In this document: piece after piece, positions 8,901 through 19,306 of the stretch
Layout: the number at the start of each line of letters is the position of its first letter
How positions within the stretch are numbered: position 1 is the stretch's first letter
Assembly (NCBI RefSeq): GCF_000368785.1
Contig: NZ_KB849695.1
Span: forward strand, 81,982 to 145,981
Reading direction: 5' to 3'
Length of the DNA stretch: 64,000 bases
DNA from: Acinetobacter towneri DSM 14962 = CIP 107472
Lineage (GTDB): Bacteria; Pseudomonadota; Gammaproteobacteria; Pseudomonadales; Moraxellaceae
Program-made: the position numbers and the translations under genes
Notes under the pieces: generated by a model
Seen by the model: the letters and a program-made list of their open reading frames with translations, nothing else
Database searches by the model: none
Told to the model about the DNA's origin: nothing

Positions 8901-10343
8901 TTAAGCTGGCAATGTCAGCCAATGCGTGCGGGTAAATTCTTCAAATATCCAGCGCCCATTAAAACGACCTAAGCCTGAGTTTTTCTCACCACCAAACGGT
9001 GCATTGGCATGATCGGCAACGGTAATACCATTAATATGTGTCATTCCAACATCAAACTGTGCTGCAAATTCTGCACCGCGTTCTACATTTGTAGTGCATA
9101 CAGCAGCAGATAAACCATAGCGTGTATCGTTCGCTAACTGTAAGGCATGTGCGGTATCTGCTGCTTTGAGAATCGGTAAAATAGGTCCAAAACTTTCATT
9201 TTGTACAATTTCTGAATCGGCAGCGACATTCACAAAAACATGTGGTGCAACTAAGTTCCCCGTAACCCCGCCCGCATAAACCAATTCTGCACCCTGCGCC
9301 TGTGCTTTTTGAATAATATGCTGATGCTTTTTCACCTGTTCTGCATTAATAATTGGCCCAATCAAGGTGTCATTTTTATTCGGATCACCTACTACTAATT
9401 GCGACACACTTGCTAACAATTTTCCAAGATAGGCTGCATAAATAGACTGATCGACAATGACCCGATTGGTACTCATGCAAATTTGACCTTGATGCAAAAA
9501 GCGCCCCATCACAGTTAGTTCTACGGCCAAATCTATATCTGCATCATCCAAAATGACTAAAGGTGCATTGCCACCGAGTTCTAAGGCGACACGTTTTAAA
9601 TGCTCACCCGCAACGGCCAGTTGCCCTACATGCTGTCCAACTTCTGTAGAGCCTGTAAATGAAATCATTTTAGGAGTTGCATGCTCAACAAAGTAATCAC
9701 CAATTTCACGACTCGCACCCGCCACCACATTGAGTACGCCTGCAGGCAAGTCTGCTTCTTCGAACAGTTTACCGAGTATAGTTCCACCTGTGACTGGCGT
9801 ATCACTGGCAGGTTTGAGCACTACACTATTACCACAAGCAATCGCTGTAACCACTGAACGCATAGACAAATGGAAAGGGAAATTCCACGGACTGATCACA
9901 GCAATAACACCCAAAGGTTTACGCAAAACAACACTACGGACTTTCGGATCTTTGCTTTCCAGTTGCGTCGTGGTCATTTGCTCGGGAAATTGTGCAGCTT
10001 CTTGAATAATCCCTAAAGCAGCATCGACTTCGATATTGGCTTTTAAACGGGTACTGCCCGACTCATCAATCAGCCACTGGATAATTTCTTCGCGTCGTTG
10101 CTGAATGACTTGCTCTAAGTTCTTAATGATGTATTGACGCAGACTTGTGGATTGAATCAATTGTTCATCAAAAGCTTTTTGCGCTGTACTATAGGCACTA
10201 TCAACATCTACCACGCTGGCGCCCTGCATCTCAAAAATTGTAGTTTGATGATATGGATTCAAGTTTGGAATGGTTTTAGTAGATGTCCCAACCGACCACT
10301 TGCCGCCAATAAATTGTTGATTCAAATCTTGATATGCTGGCAT
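8901..10343 (-). CDS. NAD(P)-dependent aldehyde dehydrogenase
   Basis: This 480-residue enzyme of the ALDH superfamily oxidises an aldehyde to the acid. The cofactor region PWNFPFHLSMRSV, the FTGSTEVG loop, the general base in LELGGNAP and the catalytic cysteine in GQICMS are all present in order. It resembles benzaldehyde/vanillin-type dehydrogenases more than the acetaldehyde type found at the far end of this window. It stands alone, downstream of glcB and its terminator, so its substrate is not indicated by context. Confidence 0.88.
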   Translation of the reverse strand: MPAYQDLNQQFIGGKWSVGTSTKTIPNLNPYHQTTIFEMQGASVVDVDSAYSTAQKAFDEQLIQSTSLRQYIIKNLEQVIQQRREEIIQWLIDESGSTRLKANIEVDAALGIIQEAAQFPEQMTTTQLESKDPKVRSVVLRKPLGVIAVISPWNFPFHLSMRSVVTAIACGNSVVLKPASDTPVTGGTILGKLFEEADLPAGVLNVVAGASREIGDYFVEHATPKMISFTGSTEVGQHVGQLAVAGEHLKRVALELGGNAPLVILDDADIDLAVELTVMGRFLHQGQICMSTNRVIVDQSIYAAYLGKLLASVSQLVVGDPNKNDTLIGPIINAEQVKKHQHIIQKAQAQGAELVYAGGVTGNLVAPHVFVNVAADSEIVQNESFGPILPILKAADTAHALQLANDTRYGLSAAVCTTNVERGAEFAAQFDVGMTHINGITVADHANAPFGGEKNSGLGRFNGRWIFEEFTRTHWLTLPA

Positions 10344-10478
10344 GTATTTGTCCTTGCGCTACTTTTTATATATGACTTTCACTCTACTCCGCAGCTTGAT
10401 GTTTTTCTAGCAGCAAGTACATCCTGTAACTATTCAGCTGCAAAATTTTCAAAAAACCATAAGCAAAATACAGGCAAC

Positions 10479-10500
10479 AAAAAAGCCTCCGAAGAGGCTC
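10479..10500 (-). terminator. Rho-independent terminator of glcB
   Basis: GCCTC-CGAA-GAGGC-type stem with an A run on the plus strand, so the T run follows the stem on the minus strand. It lies about 45 nt past the glcB stop. Confidence 0.8.
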
Positions 10501-10542
10501 ATTTGTTTGTATTACACAATCAGTAAATCAAATCCTAAAGGA

Positions 10543-12708
10543 TTAATCACCTGTATAACCTTTTAACTTTAAACGCGCTGCGTGTAAAAGTGGCTCTGTG
10601 TAACCAGAAGGTTGCTCGCCACCTTTGAAGATCAAGTCAGATGCAGCTTGGAATGCAATGTTATTAGCAAAGTCGTTAGACATAGGCGTGTATAGTGGAT
10701 CATCAGCATTTTGTTGATCTACAATTTTCGCCATGCGCTGCATTACTTCTTCAACCTGTTCACGCGTTACAATTCCGTGACGTAACCAGTTGGCAACGTG
10801 CTGAGAAGAAATACGTAAAGTTGCACGGTCTTCCATCAGGCCCACATCATTGATGTCTGGAACTTTAGAACAACCTACACCCAGATCAACCCAACGAACG
10901 ACATAACCCAAGATACCTTGGCAGTTATTTTCCAGTTCTTTTAGTTTCTCTTCTTCAGACCAGTTGGTATCAGTTGCAAGAGGTGGAGTTAACAAATCAT
11001 CTAAAGGCAATGCTTCAGTTGCAAGCAATTCTTGCTGACGGTTTGCTACATTAATTTGATGGTAGTGAATCGCGTGAATCACTGCACCTGTTGGAGACGG
11101 AACCCATGCACAGCTTGCGCCTGCTTCAGGATGTTCAGTCTTGGTTTTGTACATGTCTAACAGCATGTCTGGTTTTGGCCACATGCCTTTACCAATCTGT
11201 GCTTTACCACGTAGACCTGTTTGTAGACCTACCATGACGTTACGGTTTTCGTAAGCTGGGAACCATTTTTGGCCTTTGATTTCGCCTTTACGAACAAATG
11301 GACCTGCTTCCATGAAGGTATGGATTTCATCACCTGTACGATCCATGAAACCGGTGTTAATAAAGATGGTACGGTCTTTCGCCTGAGCAATACAGTTTTT
11401 CAGGTTAACAGAGGTACGACGCTCTTCATCCATGATACCGATTTTCAGGGTTTTAGCAGGTAAGCCAAGCGCTTGTTCAGCACGTTCAAACAGCTCAACC
11501 GCAAATGCTACTTCTTCTGGACCGTGCATTTTTGGCTTAACGATATACATAGAACCGGTACGTGAGTTCTTGATCGTGTTCTCACCACGGATATCAGCCA
11601 CAGAAAGCAATGGAGTGACCAATGCATCCATGATGCCTTCATAAATTTCTTCGCCATCTACAAGGATCGCCGGGTTTGTCATCAAGTGACCCACGTTACG
11701 AAGCAGCATCAATGAACGGCCATGAACCTTGGTCTCACCGCCTTCAACATTTTTGAAGGTGCGGTCAGCATTTAGTTTACGGGTAATGGTCTTGCCATTT
11801 TTCTCGATAGACTCTTCAAGCGTACCTTTCATCAAGCCTAACCAGTTACGGTAGCCTTCAACTTTTTCTTCAGCATCAACTGCTGCAACAGAGTCTTCCA
11901 AGTCTTGAATCGTCGTTACAGCCGCTTCAAGCACAACATCTTTCACGCCAGCTGCATCTGTCTGTCCAATTGGGCTGTTTGCATCAATCTGGATGACTGC
12001 GTGCAGGCCGTTATTTTTCAGTACGATTTCAGTTGGTGCAGAAGCTTCGCCATTGTAACCAACGAATTTAGAGCTATCCGCAACAGTTGTTGTAGAACCA
12101 TCTTTTAGGCGAACAACAAGTTTGTTTGCTTCTACAGCATATTGAGTCGCGTCGGCATGTGAACCTTGCGCCAATGGGAAAGTTTCATTTAAGAAGTTTT
12201 TCGCGAATGCAATTACTTTTTCACCACGAACTGGGTTGTAGCCTTTACCTTTTTCTGCGCCATTTTCTTCAGAAATAACGTCAAAACCGTAAAGTGCGTC
12301 ATATAACGAACCCCAACGTGCGTTTGCTGCGTTCAAGCAATAACGTGCGTTACGTACAGGTACTACGAGCTGTGGACCAGCCAATAATGCGATTTCTTCA
12401 TCAACATTTTCGGTGGTAATTTGAAAATCTTCTACTTCTGGTAATAAGTAGCCAATTTCAGTCAAGAAAGCTTTGTAAGCTTCTAATTCAAATGTATTAT
12501 TGCGGTGCCATTCATCAATTTTAGCCTGAAGCTCATCACGCTTTGCGAGTAATGTTTTGTTCTTAGGGCTAAGATCGACAACGACTTGCTCAAAGTTTTT
12601 CCAGTATGTATCACTGTCCAAACCAGAACCTGGTAATGCTTCATTTTCGATGAAATCGTAAAGTTCTTTAGCAATCGCTAACTTGCCTTTTTGAATACGT
12701 GCAGTCAT
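10543..12708 (-). CDS. glcB: Malate synthase G
   Basis: This 721-residue single-chain enzyme condenses glyoxylate with acetyl-CoA to malate in the glyoxylate pathway. The length and the motifs fit isoform G, for example [36 protein letters not shown] and [17 protein letters not shown]. An AGGAAAG ribosome binding site precedes the ATG, and a TATACT element upstream could be the -10 box. The gene is transcribed alone and has a terminator. Confidence 0.97.
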   Translation of the reverse strand: MTARIQKGKLAIAKELYDFIENEALPGSGLDSDTYWKNFEQVVVDLSPKNKTLLAKRDELQAKIDEWHRNNTFELEAYKAFLTEIGYLLPEVEDFQITTENVDEEIALLAGPQLVVPVRNARYCLNAANARWGSLYDALYGFDVISEENGAEKGKGYNPVRGEKVIAFAKNFLNETFPLAQGSHADATQYAVEANKLVVRLKDGSTTTVADSSKFVGYNGEASAPTEIVLKNNGLHAVIQIDANSPIGQTDAAGVKDVVLEAAVTTIQDLEDSVAAVDAEEKVEGYRNWLGLMKGTLEESIEKNGKTITRKLNADRTFKNVEGGETKVHGRSLMLLRNVGHLMTNPAILVDGEEIYEGIMDALVTPLLSVADIRGENTIKNSRTGSMYIVKPKMHGPEEVAFAVELFERAEQALGLPAKTLKIGIMDEERRTSVNLKNCIAQAKDRTIFINTGFMDRTGDEIHTFMEAGPFVRKGEIKGQKWFPAYENRNVMVGLQTGLRGKAQIGKGMWPKPDMLLDMYKTKTEHPEAGASCAWVPSPTGAVIHAIHYHQINVANRQQELLATEALPLDDLLTPPLATDTNWSEEEKLKELENNCQGILGYVVRWVDLGVGCSKVPDINDVGLMEDRATLRISSQHVANWLRHGIVTREQVEEVMQRMAKIVDQQNADDPLYTPMSNDFANNIAFQAASDLIFKGGEQPSGYTEPLLHAARLKLKGYTGD

Positions 12709-13034
12709 TGTCTTTCCTGATATTGCTACTTTTTATACAAGAGATTCTAGTATACTGATTTATATTTAGCTGAATAGTATTATCACATTTCAAAATAACG
12801 ATCATTTATTACAAGATGAATGACAACAATCATCATAAATCCTGATCAGAAACACGACACTATTACTCATCTAAATACACTTTTACAGTGTATAAAGTTT
12901 TTGAAATGTCGAAATTAGACTTAAGTTCAGATTTTGTTGTAAAAATCGACGTCAGTCTTATTGCAACCCTTCAAGATTAAGCCATGTTTATGACAAAATG
13001 TCGATAAAACCAACAGTCACATCTTTTCTATCAT
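12709..13034. other. Intergenic region upstream of glcB
   Basis: About 330 AT-rich bases with the glcB promoter on the minus strand (possible -10 TATACT near 12750). No gene or strong structure is seen before the zapE terminator. Confidence 0.45.
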
Positions 13035-13062
13035 AAAAAAGCGCCTAGTTCTAGGCGCTTAA
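13035..13062 (-). terminator. Rho-independent terminator of zapE
   Basis: Perfect stem GCGCCTAG / CTAGGCGC with a two-base loop and an A6 run on the left (T run on the minus strand), five bases past the zapE stop. Confidence 0.9.
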
Positions 13063-13066
13063 AAGA

Positions 13067-14227
13067 TCAACTGATTTGATGTTTGGCTTCGGTGGCCTGT
13101 ATCTGTCGATGTTCTTCATTTAAGTAATCATCAGACTGCATTTCCAATAAACGTGAACGTGTGCGTTCAATTTCAAATGCCAGTTTTTCGCCCTGATAAA
13201 TTTCAATAATCGAATCTTCAGAAGTCAGTAATAACTTGACACCACGATCATAAAATTCATCGACCAAATAAATAAAACGACGTGTTCCTTCAGACAAGAA
13301 GTCTGTTAAATGCGGTACATTGCTCACCAAAACCGTGTTGTAGATGTTGGCAATTTCAATAAAGTCTGCAGGACTACGCGGTTTAAAGCACAGTTCTGAA
13401 AATTCACACCACAACACATCTTCAGTATGCGCAATTGTTTCAACAATACGTTGGTTGATAATAATTGGCTCAGAAGAATAATGTTGTGTATTACTCAAAG
13501 CACTGAAACGCTGTGCCATCCAGTTTTGATTATCATGCGTTAAAGGCGATTTAAATAATTGCGCCTGTTTCAAAACACGTAAGCGATAATCTACACCAGC
13601 ATCGACATTTAGCACTTGGCAATGTTTTTTGACCATTTCAATGGTTGGAATAAAACGATCTCGATGGATACCATTTTTATATAAACCGTCTGGGGCGATG
13701 TTAGATGTTGCCACCAAAGTAATGCCACGATGGAATAATTTTTGGAACAAGTCACTCAGAATCATCGCATCAGTCACGTTAGATACGAAAAATTCATCGA
13801 AACAAATCACCACTGCATCTTTATAAATTTGGTCTGCAACAGAATCGAGCGGGTTACGCTGCCCTGAAAGTTTGTTCAGTTCACGATGCACATGCTGCAT
13901 AAAGTGGTGAAAGTGCATACGTGTTTTACGTCTAAATGGAATCGAGTCGTAAAACTGATCCATGAGCCATGTTTTACCACGACCTACACCACCCCACATA
14001 TAAACACCCTGTGGTGCTGTTTGGCGGCGGAAACGGCGGAACGCTTTTTTTGATGCTTTATAGCGTTGAATTAATTCCTGCCACACACGCTCAAGTTCGT
14101 GTACAGCCTGCGCCTGCGCATCATCTGGCATAAATTGTCCAGAGGCTAACGCTTGTGCATAACGCTCCGCAGGCGATAATGGAGTAAAGGCTGTGGTTTG
14201 TGGCGAATTAAAATCAGACATATTCAT
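13067..14227 (-). CDS. zapE: Cell division protein ZapE (AFG1-like ATPase)
   Basis: This 386-residue AAA-type ATPase of the AFG1/LACE1 family is known in E. coli as ZapE, which associates with the Z-ring. Walker A is GGVGRGKTWLMD, followed by the HFHHFMQHVHREL segment, Walker B VICFDEFFV and the sensor region TLVATSNIAPDGLY. All hallmarks are intact. Two in-frame ATGs two codons apart (14227 and 14221) are equally possible. It is a single gene with a strong terminator. Confidence 0.93.
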   Translation of the reverse strand: MNMSDFNSPQTTAFTPLSPAERYAQALASGQFMPDDAQAQAVHELERVWQELIQRYKASKKAFRRFRRQTAPQGVYMWGGVGRGKTWLMDQFYDSIPFRRKTRMHFHHFMQHVHRELNKLSGQRNPLDSVADQIYKDAVVICFDEFFVSNVTDAMILSDLFQKLFHRGITLVATSNIAPDGLYKNGIHRDRFIPTIEMVKKHCQVLNVDAGVDYRLRVLKQAQLFKSPLTHDNQNWMAQRFSALSNTQHYSSEPIIINQRIVETIAHTEDVLWCEFSELCFKPRSPADFIEIANIYNTVLVSNVPHLTDFLSEGTRRFIYLVDEFYDRGVKLLLTSEDSIIEIYQGEKLAFEIERTRSRLLEMQSDDYLNEEHRQIQATEAKHQIS

Positions 14228-14310
14228 CAGTACTTATTTGGGCAAATAGATTATAACGAAGATCGAATCACGAGATATAGCACTTTGGCATAGTTTGCAA
14301 AATACTTAGG

Positions 14311-15366
14311 CTATTTTGTATATTGGCGTGGACTTTGTCCAAACCACCGTTTAAAGGCATGGTTAAATGCCGCAGGCTCTGAATAACCAAGTAACTCTGC
14401 AATCATTTCAATTGAATATTCCTGATATTCAATTAATCGCAATGCTTTATCTTTGATAAGATCTTCACGAATTTGTTTGTAACTAGTGTTCAATTGTTGC
14501 AGTTGATGGCGCAATGTCCGTTCAGGAATTTGCAAAGCATGTGCTGTTTCTGCCATGCTCGGCATACTGCCTTGTTGTAATTCCAAATAATCTTTTACGC
14601 GCTGTACCACCGAAGGCGCATCATCTTCGAGTTTAAGTCGCTCAAACTCAATCACGCATTTGGCTTCATAACTACTAAAAGTGACTGCATCGGCAGATGG
14701 AATACGTGCTGTGAGAACTGCATCATCAAACCAAAACGCTGCTTGGGGTTGAGTAAAAACAATATCTTGACCGTAATAATCATAAAAAGTTTGCAAAACT
14801 TCACTTTGCTGCGGCTGTGCAAATGGCAATTCTATGCGAATACGTGGCGCACTCATCCCCATCATTTTATATAGGTCTTGAATAAATTTGAACGTGCCTG
14901 AAATTTCACACTGCGCACGCAATACACCTAAACTACTATGTAAATCATAGGGTTGATAACACAAGGCAATATGTCGCGTGCTATGTTGCAAACTCAGTTT
15001 CCCGCTTAAATGCGTCAATCCCTGATATTGAATCCCTTTTTCTAATGCAGTGGCAATATCTGGACTGGTCACCAATAACATCAGTAAAGGACCATAACCT
15101 GCCAAAGCATAATGCTGTCCAATAAACAGCCCCATTTCAGGCTCTACATCTTCACCAATGACTTTGAGAATATCCCATTCCAAACTCGGATGAATAATTG
15201 AACTGGTATCCAGCGCATCTGCACGCAAGCCGATACTTTGCAATTTTGCATCGACATCAACGCCTGCTTTACGCATGCCTTGTATTAAATACATTAAGCC
15301 AAGTATGGATCTTTTCATAAAATGAACAGTGCGAAACGGAATATCCTTTTTACCCGATTCATCCAC
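14311..15366 (-). CDS. AraC-family transcriptional regulator
   Basis: This 351-residue regulator has an N-terminal ligand-binding domain of the arabinose-binding-like type (OruR/ArgR group) and a C-terminal AraC helix-turn-helix pair (about residues 255-350). The signature is visible in SIEMIAELLGYSEPAAFNHAFKRWFGQSPRQY. It is divergently transcribed from a flavin monooxygenase gene across 121 bp, which suggests that it controls that gene, probably as an activator responding to the monooxygenase substrate. An internal Met at residue 17 is an alternative start. Confidence 0.9.
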   Translation of the reverse strand: MDESGKKDIPFRTVHFMKRSILGLMYLIQGMRKAGVDVDAKLQSIGLRADALDTSSIIHPSLEWDILKVIGEDVEPEMGLFIGQHYALAGYGPLLMLLVTSPDIATALEKGIQYQGLTHLSGKLSLQHSTRHIALCYQPYDLHSSLGVLRAQCEISGTFKFIQDLYKMMGMSAPRIRIELPFAQPQQSEVLQTFYDYYGQDIVFTQPQAAFWFDDAVLTARIPSADAVTFSSYEAKCVIEFERLKLEDDAPSVVQRVKDYLELQQGSMPSMAETAHALQIPERTLRHQLQQLNTSYKQIREDLIKDKALRLIEYQEYSIEMIAELLGYSEPAAFNHAFKRWFGQSPRQYTK

Positions 15367-15487
15367 AGATAGAAATTGCCGAAAATATCAATTTTTATGT
15401 CAGCACGATCATGTTACCACATGCTGGCTTATTCTATCCTGACTCAAACAAACTCAAGTCAAACAAAATAAATATAAGGATGTCTTC
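15367..15487. promoter_or_regulatory. Divergent promoter region, AraC regulator / monooxygenase
   Basis: This 121-bp region between divergent starts must carry both promoters and, by analogy with other AraC loci, the regulator's operator. The monooxygenase side ends in an AAGGA ribosome binding site about 9 nt before its ATG. I could not pick out a clear direct repeat by eye. Confidence 0.5.
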
Positions 15488-16966
15488 ATGCAGGATGCAG
15501 CAGCTCATTATCAAGTCGCAATTATTGGCGCAGGCTTTGGTGGATTAGCCATGGCGATTCGTTTGCTACAACGCAACATTCATAACTTTGTGATTTTAGA
15601 AAAGTCTAATGAAGTGGGTGGTACTTGGCGTGAAAATCAATACCCTGGCGCGGCTTGTGATGTGCAGTCGCATCTGTATTCATTGTCATTTGCACCCAAA
15701 ACTGACTGGTCAAAACGCTATGCCGAAGCACCAGAAATTTTTCAGTATATTCAAGATGTGGTGCAACAGTTTAATCTGCGCGAATATTGCCAATTTAACA
15801 GCGAAGTGGTGCATACCGAATACCATGAAAAAGACTGTGTATGGCATGTTGCGTTAAAAGATGGCAGACAATTGAGTTGCCAATATTTAGTCTTTGCTTC
15901 TGGCCCACTGCATGTGCCACAAATCCCGCACATTAAAGGCATTGAAAAGTTTCAGGGCAAGGTTTTTCACTCGTCTCAATGGGATCATCAATACAACTTA
16001 AATAGCAAAGTTGTGGCATCTATTGGCACAGGCGGCAGCGCGATTCAATACATTCCTGAAATTGCACCTCAAGTTAAACAGTTGTATGTAATGCAACGTA
16101 CGGCTGCATGGGTCATTCCACGAGATGAACGCAAATATCTGAGTGTTGAGAAAAAACTGTTTAAACAAGCAGACTGGTTTAGAAAGTTGCATCGTGCGCG
16201 TTTGTATTGGTCGAATGAATCACGTGCAATTCCAATCATGCAACCTAGCGTGATGAAATATACTCAAAAACTGGCAGAAGCGTTTATTCGTTTTCAGGTC
16301 AAAGACAAACAATTGGCACAAAAACTCACGCCTGACTACATTATGGGATGTAAACGTATTTTAGTGTCCAATAAATACTTCCCAACTTTTAACCGTGACA
16401 ACGTCGAATTAGTGACTGATGCAATACAGGAATTGACTGCAGACAGCATCATCACCAAAGATGGTAAAATGCGAAAAATTGATTGTCTGATTTATGGCAC
16501 AGGCTTTATTACCGATCCGCGTATCTATCTACAGCCATTTAGCTGCATTGGTGAACATGGCGTTGAATTAAAACAGGCATGGAAAGATGGCGCAGAAAGC
16601 TATTACGGCATTAGCCACAAAGGTTTTCCGAACCTGTTTCAGTTGCTTGGGCCAAATACAGTTTTGGCGCATAACTCGGTTATTTTTATGATCGAATCGC
16701 AAGTCGATTACATTCTGCAAATGATGGATTTGGTGGCACAATCACAGAGCAATGCAATTGTAGTAAAAGATCAAGTACAAGATCAATTTAACCACGATGT
16801 GCAAGACATGCTAAATAACACGGTTTGGCAATCTGGCTGTGTAAGTTGGTATCAACAAGATGGTGGAAAAAACTTTGCACTTTGGCCAACCTATACTTGG
16901 AAATATTGGCTAAAAACCAAGTCGCTGCATCCGAGTGATTTCAGATTAATCAGTAAAGCGGCATAA
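15488..16966 (+). CDS. Flavin-containing (Baeyer-Villiger-type) monooxygenase
   Basis: This 492-residue FAD/NADPH enzyme has an N-terminal Rossmann motif GAGFGG (residues 14-19), the Baeyer-Villiger fingerprint FxGxxxHxxxWD (seen as FQGKVFHSSQWD, about residues 155-167) and the second nucleotide-binding motif GTGGSAIQ. Such enzymes insert oxygen beside a ketone to give an ester, or oxidise heteroatoms. The substrate is unknown. The divergent AraC gene is its likely regulator, and the LysO-type exporter gene follows after 67 bp and may be co-transcribed. Confidence 0.9.
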   Translation: MQDAAAHYQVAIIGAGFGGLAMAIRLLQRNIHNFVILEKSNEVGGTWRENQYPGAACDVQSHLYSLSFAPKTDWSKRYAEAPEIFQYIQDVVQQFNLREYCQFNSEVVHTEYHEKDCVWHVALKDGRQLSCQYLVFASGPLHVPQIPHIKGIEKFQGKVFHSSQWDHQYNLNSKVVASIGTGGSAIQYIPEIAPQVKQLYVMQRTAAWVIPRDERKYLSVEKKLFKQADWFRKLHRARLYWSNESRAIPIMQPSVMKYTQKLAEAFIRFQVKDKQLAQKLTPDYIMGCKRILVSNKYFPTFNRDNVELVTDAIQELTADSIITKDGKMRKIDCLIYGTGFITDPRIYLQPFSCIGEHGVELKQAWKDGAESYYGISHKGFPNLFQLLGPNTVLAHNSVIFMIESQVDYILQMMDLVAQSQSNAIVVKDQVQDQFNHDVQDMLNNTVWQSGCVSWYQQDGGKNFALWPTYTWKYWLKTKSLHPSDFRLISKAA

Positions 16967-17033
16967 ATTTCCGCTTTTAAAAGCAAACTGGCATAATCAA
17001 CAGGTTTTTATCTATCTCCCACCTGTTGATCTC

Positions 17034-17939
17034 ATGCAATCTCTTTGGCTGATTTTCCAATTACTCTGCTGTTTATGTCTAGGCTTTGTACTGGCAAAAC
17101 GCCTCCCTCGAATAATCGAAAAAATTGCGTTTCAACTGCTTCCATATTTTAGCTATATCCTGCTAATTGCAATTGCGATGGAATTTTCACAAACGCTCGG
17201 TTCACTACAGCAGCCATCGCATATTCTATCTACAGCTTTACAGATTGCATTTGCTACATCAATTGGTGCTTTTCTGTGTTGTTATTTGCTTTACAAAGGT
17301 TTGGGGCTGCAAGCAACGCAAGGCAAAGTTTCATTACAGTTGTTGATTCAATCCTGCATCAACATCAGTTATGCCTTTTTTGCACTATTGGCAGGCTACG
17401 TGCTGCATCTACTTTTTAGTGCTATGGATTTCCAAGTTCAGATCAACACTTGGTATTTACTGTTGCTGTTTATGTGGATGATTGGACTCGATCTCGCTTA
17501 TTCGCCTTTAGATCGTTCTTGGCTGAATTGGAAAATTTTAATGGTGCCCGTAGGCTGTATTTTCGGTTCAGTTGCAGGGGTACTACTTTGCGCACTTTGG
17601 CTCCCCATCGCTCTACAAGATTTGCTTATGCTCTCACAAGGTTATGGATTTTATTCCATGAGCGGGATTGTGGTGTCGGAACTTCGCAATGCCGAATTGG
17701 GTAGTATTGCGTTAATGAATGATTTATTCAGAGAGATTTTTGCGATATTGCTGATGTATATTTTGGGATGGCGTTATCCACGTGCTGCAATTTCTGCCGC
17801 AGGCGCAACTGCCATGGACGTCACTTTGCCCATGGTAAAACAAGCCTGTGGCAACGATTTTATTCCACATGCCATGGTCAGTGGATTTGTATTGTCAATC
17901 CTTGCACCCATTGCTGTAAGTGTATTGGCTGCTATTTAA
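17034..17939 (+). CDS. lysO: LysO-family amino acid exporter
   Basis: This 301-residue membrane protein has about eight hydrophobic segments. It matches E. coli LysO (YbjE), an L-lysine exporter, in the region GYGFYSMSGIVVSE, in NDLFREIFAILLMYILG and in GATAMDVTLPMV. The conserved acidic residues in those helices are present. It lies behind the monooxygenase gene on the same strand, but no functional link between them is evident. The substrate assignment rests on family membership. Confidence 0.8.
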   Translation: MQSLWLIFQLLCCLCLGFVLAKRLPRIIEKIAFQLLPYFSYILLIAIAMEFSQTLGSLQQPSHILSTALQIAFATSIGAFLCCYLLYKGLGLQATQGKVSLQLLIQSCINISYAFFALLAGYVLHLLFSAMDFQVQINTWYLLLLFMWMIGLDLAYSPLDRSWLNWKILMVPVGCIFGSVAGVLLCALWLPIALQDLLMLSQGYGFYSMSGIVVSELRNAELGSIALMNDLFREIFAILLMYILGWRYPRAAISAAGATAMDVTLPMVKQACGNDFIPHAMVSGFVLSILAPIAVSVLAAI

Positions 17940-17954
17940 AAAGAATCAACAATT

Positions 17955-18050
17955 GTCCTCTCTCCCTCTGGGAGAGAGTTGGAGAGAGGGTTTGCGCTCT
18001 ATTTAGGCGAGAGTTAGAGAGAGGGCTTATCTCCCTTTTAGAGAGTCAGC
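17955..18050. repeat. Palindromic GA/CT-rich intergenic repeat (two half-copies)
   Basis: CCTCTCTCC (17957-17965) pairs with GGAGAGAGG (17981-17989) around an inner CTCT/AGAG stem. A related unit (GCGAGAGTTAGAGAGAGGG, about 18009-18027) follows. It resembles the widespread CTCTCCC...GGGAGAG repetitive extragenic palindromes found in many proteobacteria. It sits between the convergent lysO and pyrF genes, where it could also act as a terminator. Confidence 0.6.
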
Positions 18051-18060
18051 GATAGTAAAA

Positions 18061-18741
18061 TTAAAGCGTCGCTAAAATATCTTTCAAAGTCTGACGTGGA
18101 TTTCCAGATTTTGTAATTGGACGACCAATCACCAAATGCGTAGAACCATCCAGCATAGCTTGTTTGGGAGTCACAATACGTTTTTGATCATCGGCATTTG
18201 AGCCTTCAGGACGAATCCCTGGAGTTACTAAGGCAAAATCCTGCCCTAAGATTTCACGCAACATTTTGGCTTCTTGCGCAGAACACACCACACCATCTAA
18301 ACCACTTTCTTGAGTGAGTTTAGCTAAACGCTGAACTTGCTCAAAAGGCTCAATATCTAAACCTAAATCTTTTAAATCTTCACGCCCCATAGAGGTTAGT
18401 ACAGTCACTGCAATCAGTTGAGTCTGATAATCCCCTGCTTTTAAACGCTCCACACAGGTTTCCATCATTTTACGACCACCTGAGGCATGCACGTTGACCA
18501 TCCATACGCCTAAATCTGCTGCAGCACATACAGCCTGAGCCGTTGTATTTGGAATATCGTGAAATTTCAAATCTAGAAAAACCTCAAAACCTTTGTCATG
18601 CAAGGCTTTCACGACTGCAGGACCTTCATGGGTAAATAACTCTTTACCAACTTTTACTCGACATAATGCAGGGTCTAATTGTTCTGCAATGGTTAAGGCG
18701 TCATATTGGCTTTTAGCATCGAGGGCAACAATGATACTCAA
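18061..18741 (-). CDS. pyrF: Orotidine 5'-phosphate decarboxylase
   Basis: This 226-residue enzyme makes UMP from OMP, the last step of pyrimidine synthesis. The catalytic motif [10 protein letters not shown], the N-terminal IVALD strand and the phosphate-binding TPGIRP loop are all present. The only start giving a complete protein is a TTG at 18741, preceded by TAGGT, so translation may be modest. It lies downstream of lapA but is separated from it by a terminator. Confidence 0.95.
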   Translation of the reverse strand: MSIIVALDAKSQYDALTIAEQLDPALCRVKVGKELFTHEGPAVVKALHDKGFEVFLDLKFHDIPNTTAQAVCAAADLGVWMVNVHASGGRKMMETCVERLKAGDYQTQLIAVTVLTSMGREDLKDLGLDIEPFEQVQRLAKLTQESGLDGVVCSAQEAKMLREILGQDFALVTPGIRPEGSNADDQKRIVTPKQAMLDGSTHLVIGRPITKSGNPRQTLKDILATL

Positions 18742-18864
18742 GAGAATTACCTATGGATTTGACAAAGAGTCGCTATTATAAAGTGATTCGTGCCAAGCAG
18801 ATAGTCAAAAAGACAGCTTATCCCCCATCGCAGCGATAATCAGCCATTCGTCAAAGGCACACAT

Positions 18865-18896
18865 AAAAAAACACCCCAAGATAACCTTGAGGTGTT
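18865..18896 (-). terminator. Rho-independent terminator of the ihfB-lapA unit
   Basis: AACACCCCAAG pairs with CTTGAGGTGTT (one mismatch) around ATAAC, with an A7 run giving the T run on the minus strand, about 28 nt past the lapA stop. Confidence 0.85.
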
Positions 18897-18923
18897 GATG
18901 ATCAATTCGCTCAACAGAGCAAA

Positions 18924-19289
18924 TTAAAGTGCATTAGAAGAACGATCTTCAGTATGCACATCTAATACCGTTTTTTCATGACGAGTATGCGCAGCAGCTT
19001 CAGCAGCAGCCAGTTGAGCTGCATGAATTTGCTCTTTGCGTAGGTATTCAATATCTTTACGTAGTCGCTTAATTTCCCAACTATTTTGGAACACACGGAA
19101 AACCTGCACGCCCAACAATAACCCTAGCACCAAACCAAGTGCCAATGTAATCAGTAGCAATAGACCCAAACGCATTGCAGGCACTTGAGTAAATAACAGG
19201 TCAACTGAAAGTTCAGTGCCGTTTTGCAAAACCAATGCCAGAGAATATCCAAATAGAATAACTAAAATAGCGACTAGAACGTAACGCAT
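18924..19289 (-). CDS. lapA: LapA-domain inner-membrane protein
   Basis: This 121-residue protein has two N-terminal membrane helices (about residues 2-20 and 38-62) and a cytoplasmic coiled-coil tail, the DUF1049/LapA layout. In E. coli LapA works with LapB in lipopolysaccharide regulation, but no lapB follows here. The ATG at 19289 has an AGGGG site at ideal spacing; a GTG two codons upstream is also open. It is 17 bp behind ihfB, so the two are probably co-transcribed, an order common in gammaproteobacteria. Confidence 0.82.
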   Translation of the reverse strand: MRYVLVAILVILFGYSLALVLQNGTELSVDLLFTQVPAMRLGLLLLITLALGLVLGLLLGVQVFRVFQNSWEIKRLRKDIEYLRKEQIHAAQLAAAEAAAHTRHEKTVLDVHTEDRSSNAL

Positions 19290-19306
19290 AAACACCCCTA
19301 GGAATT

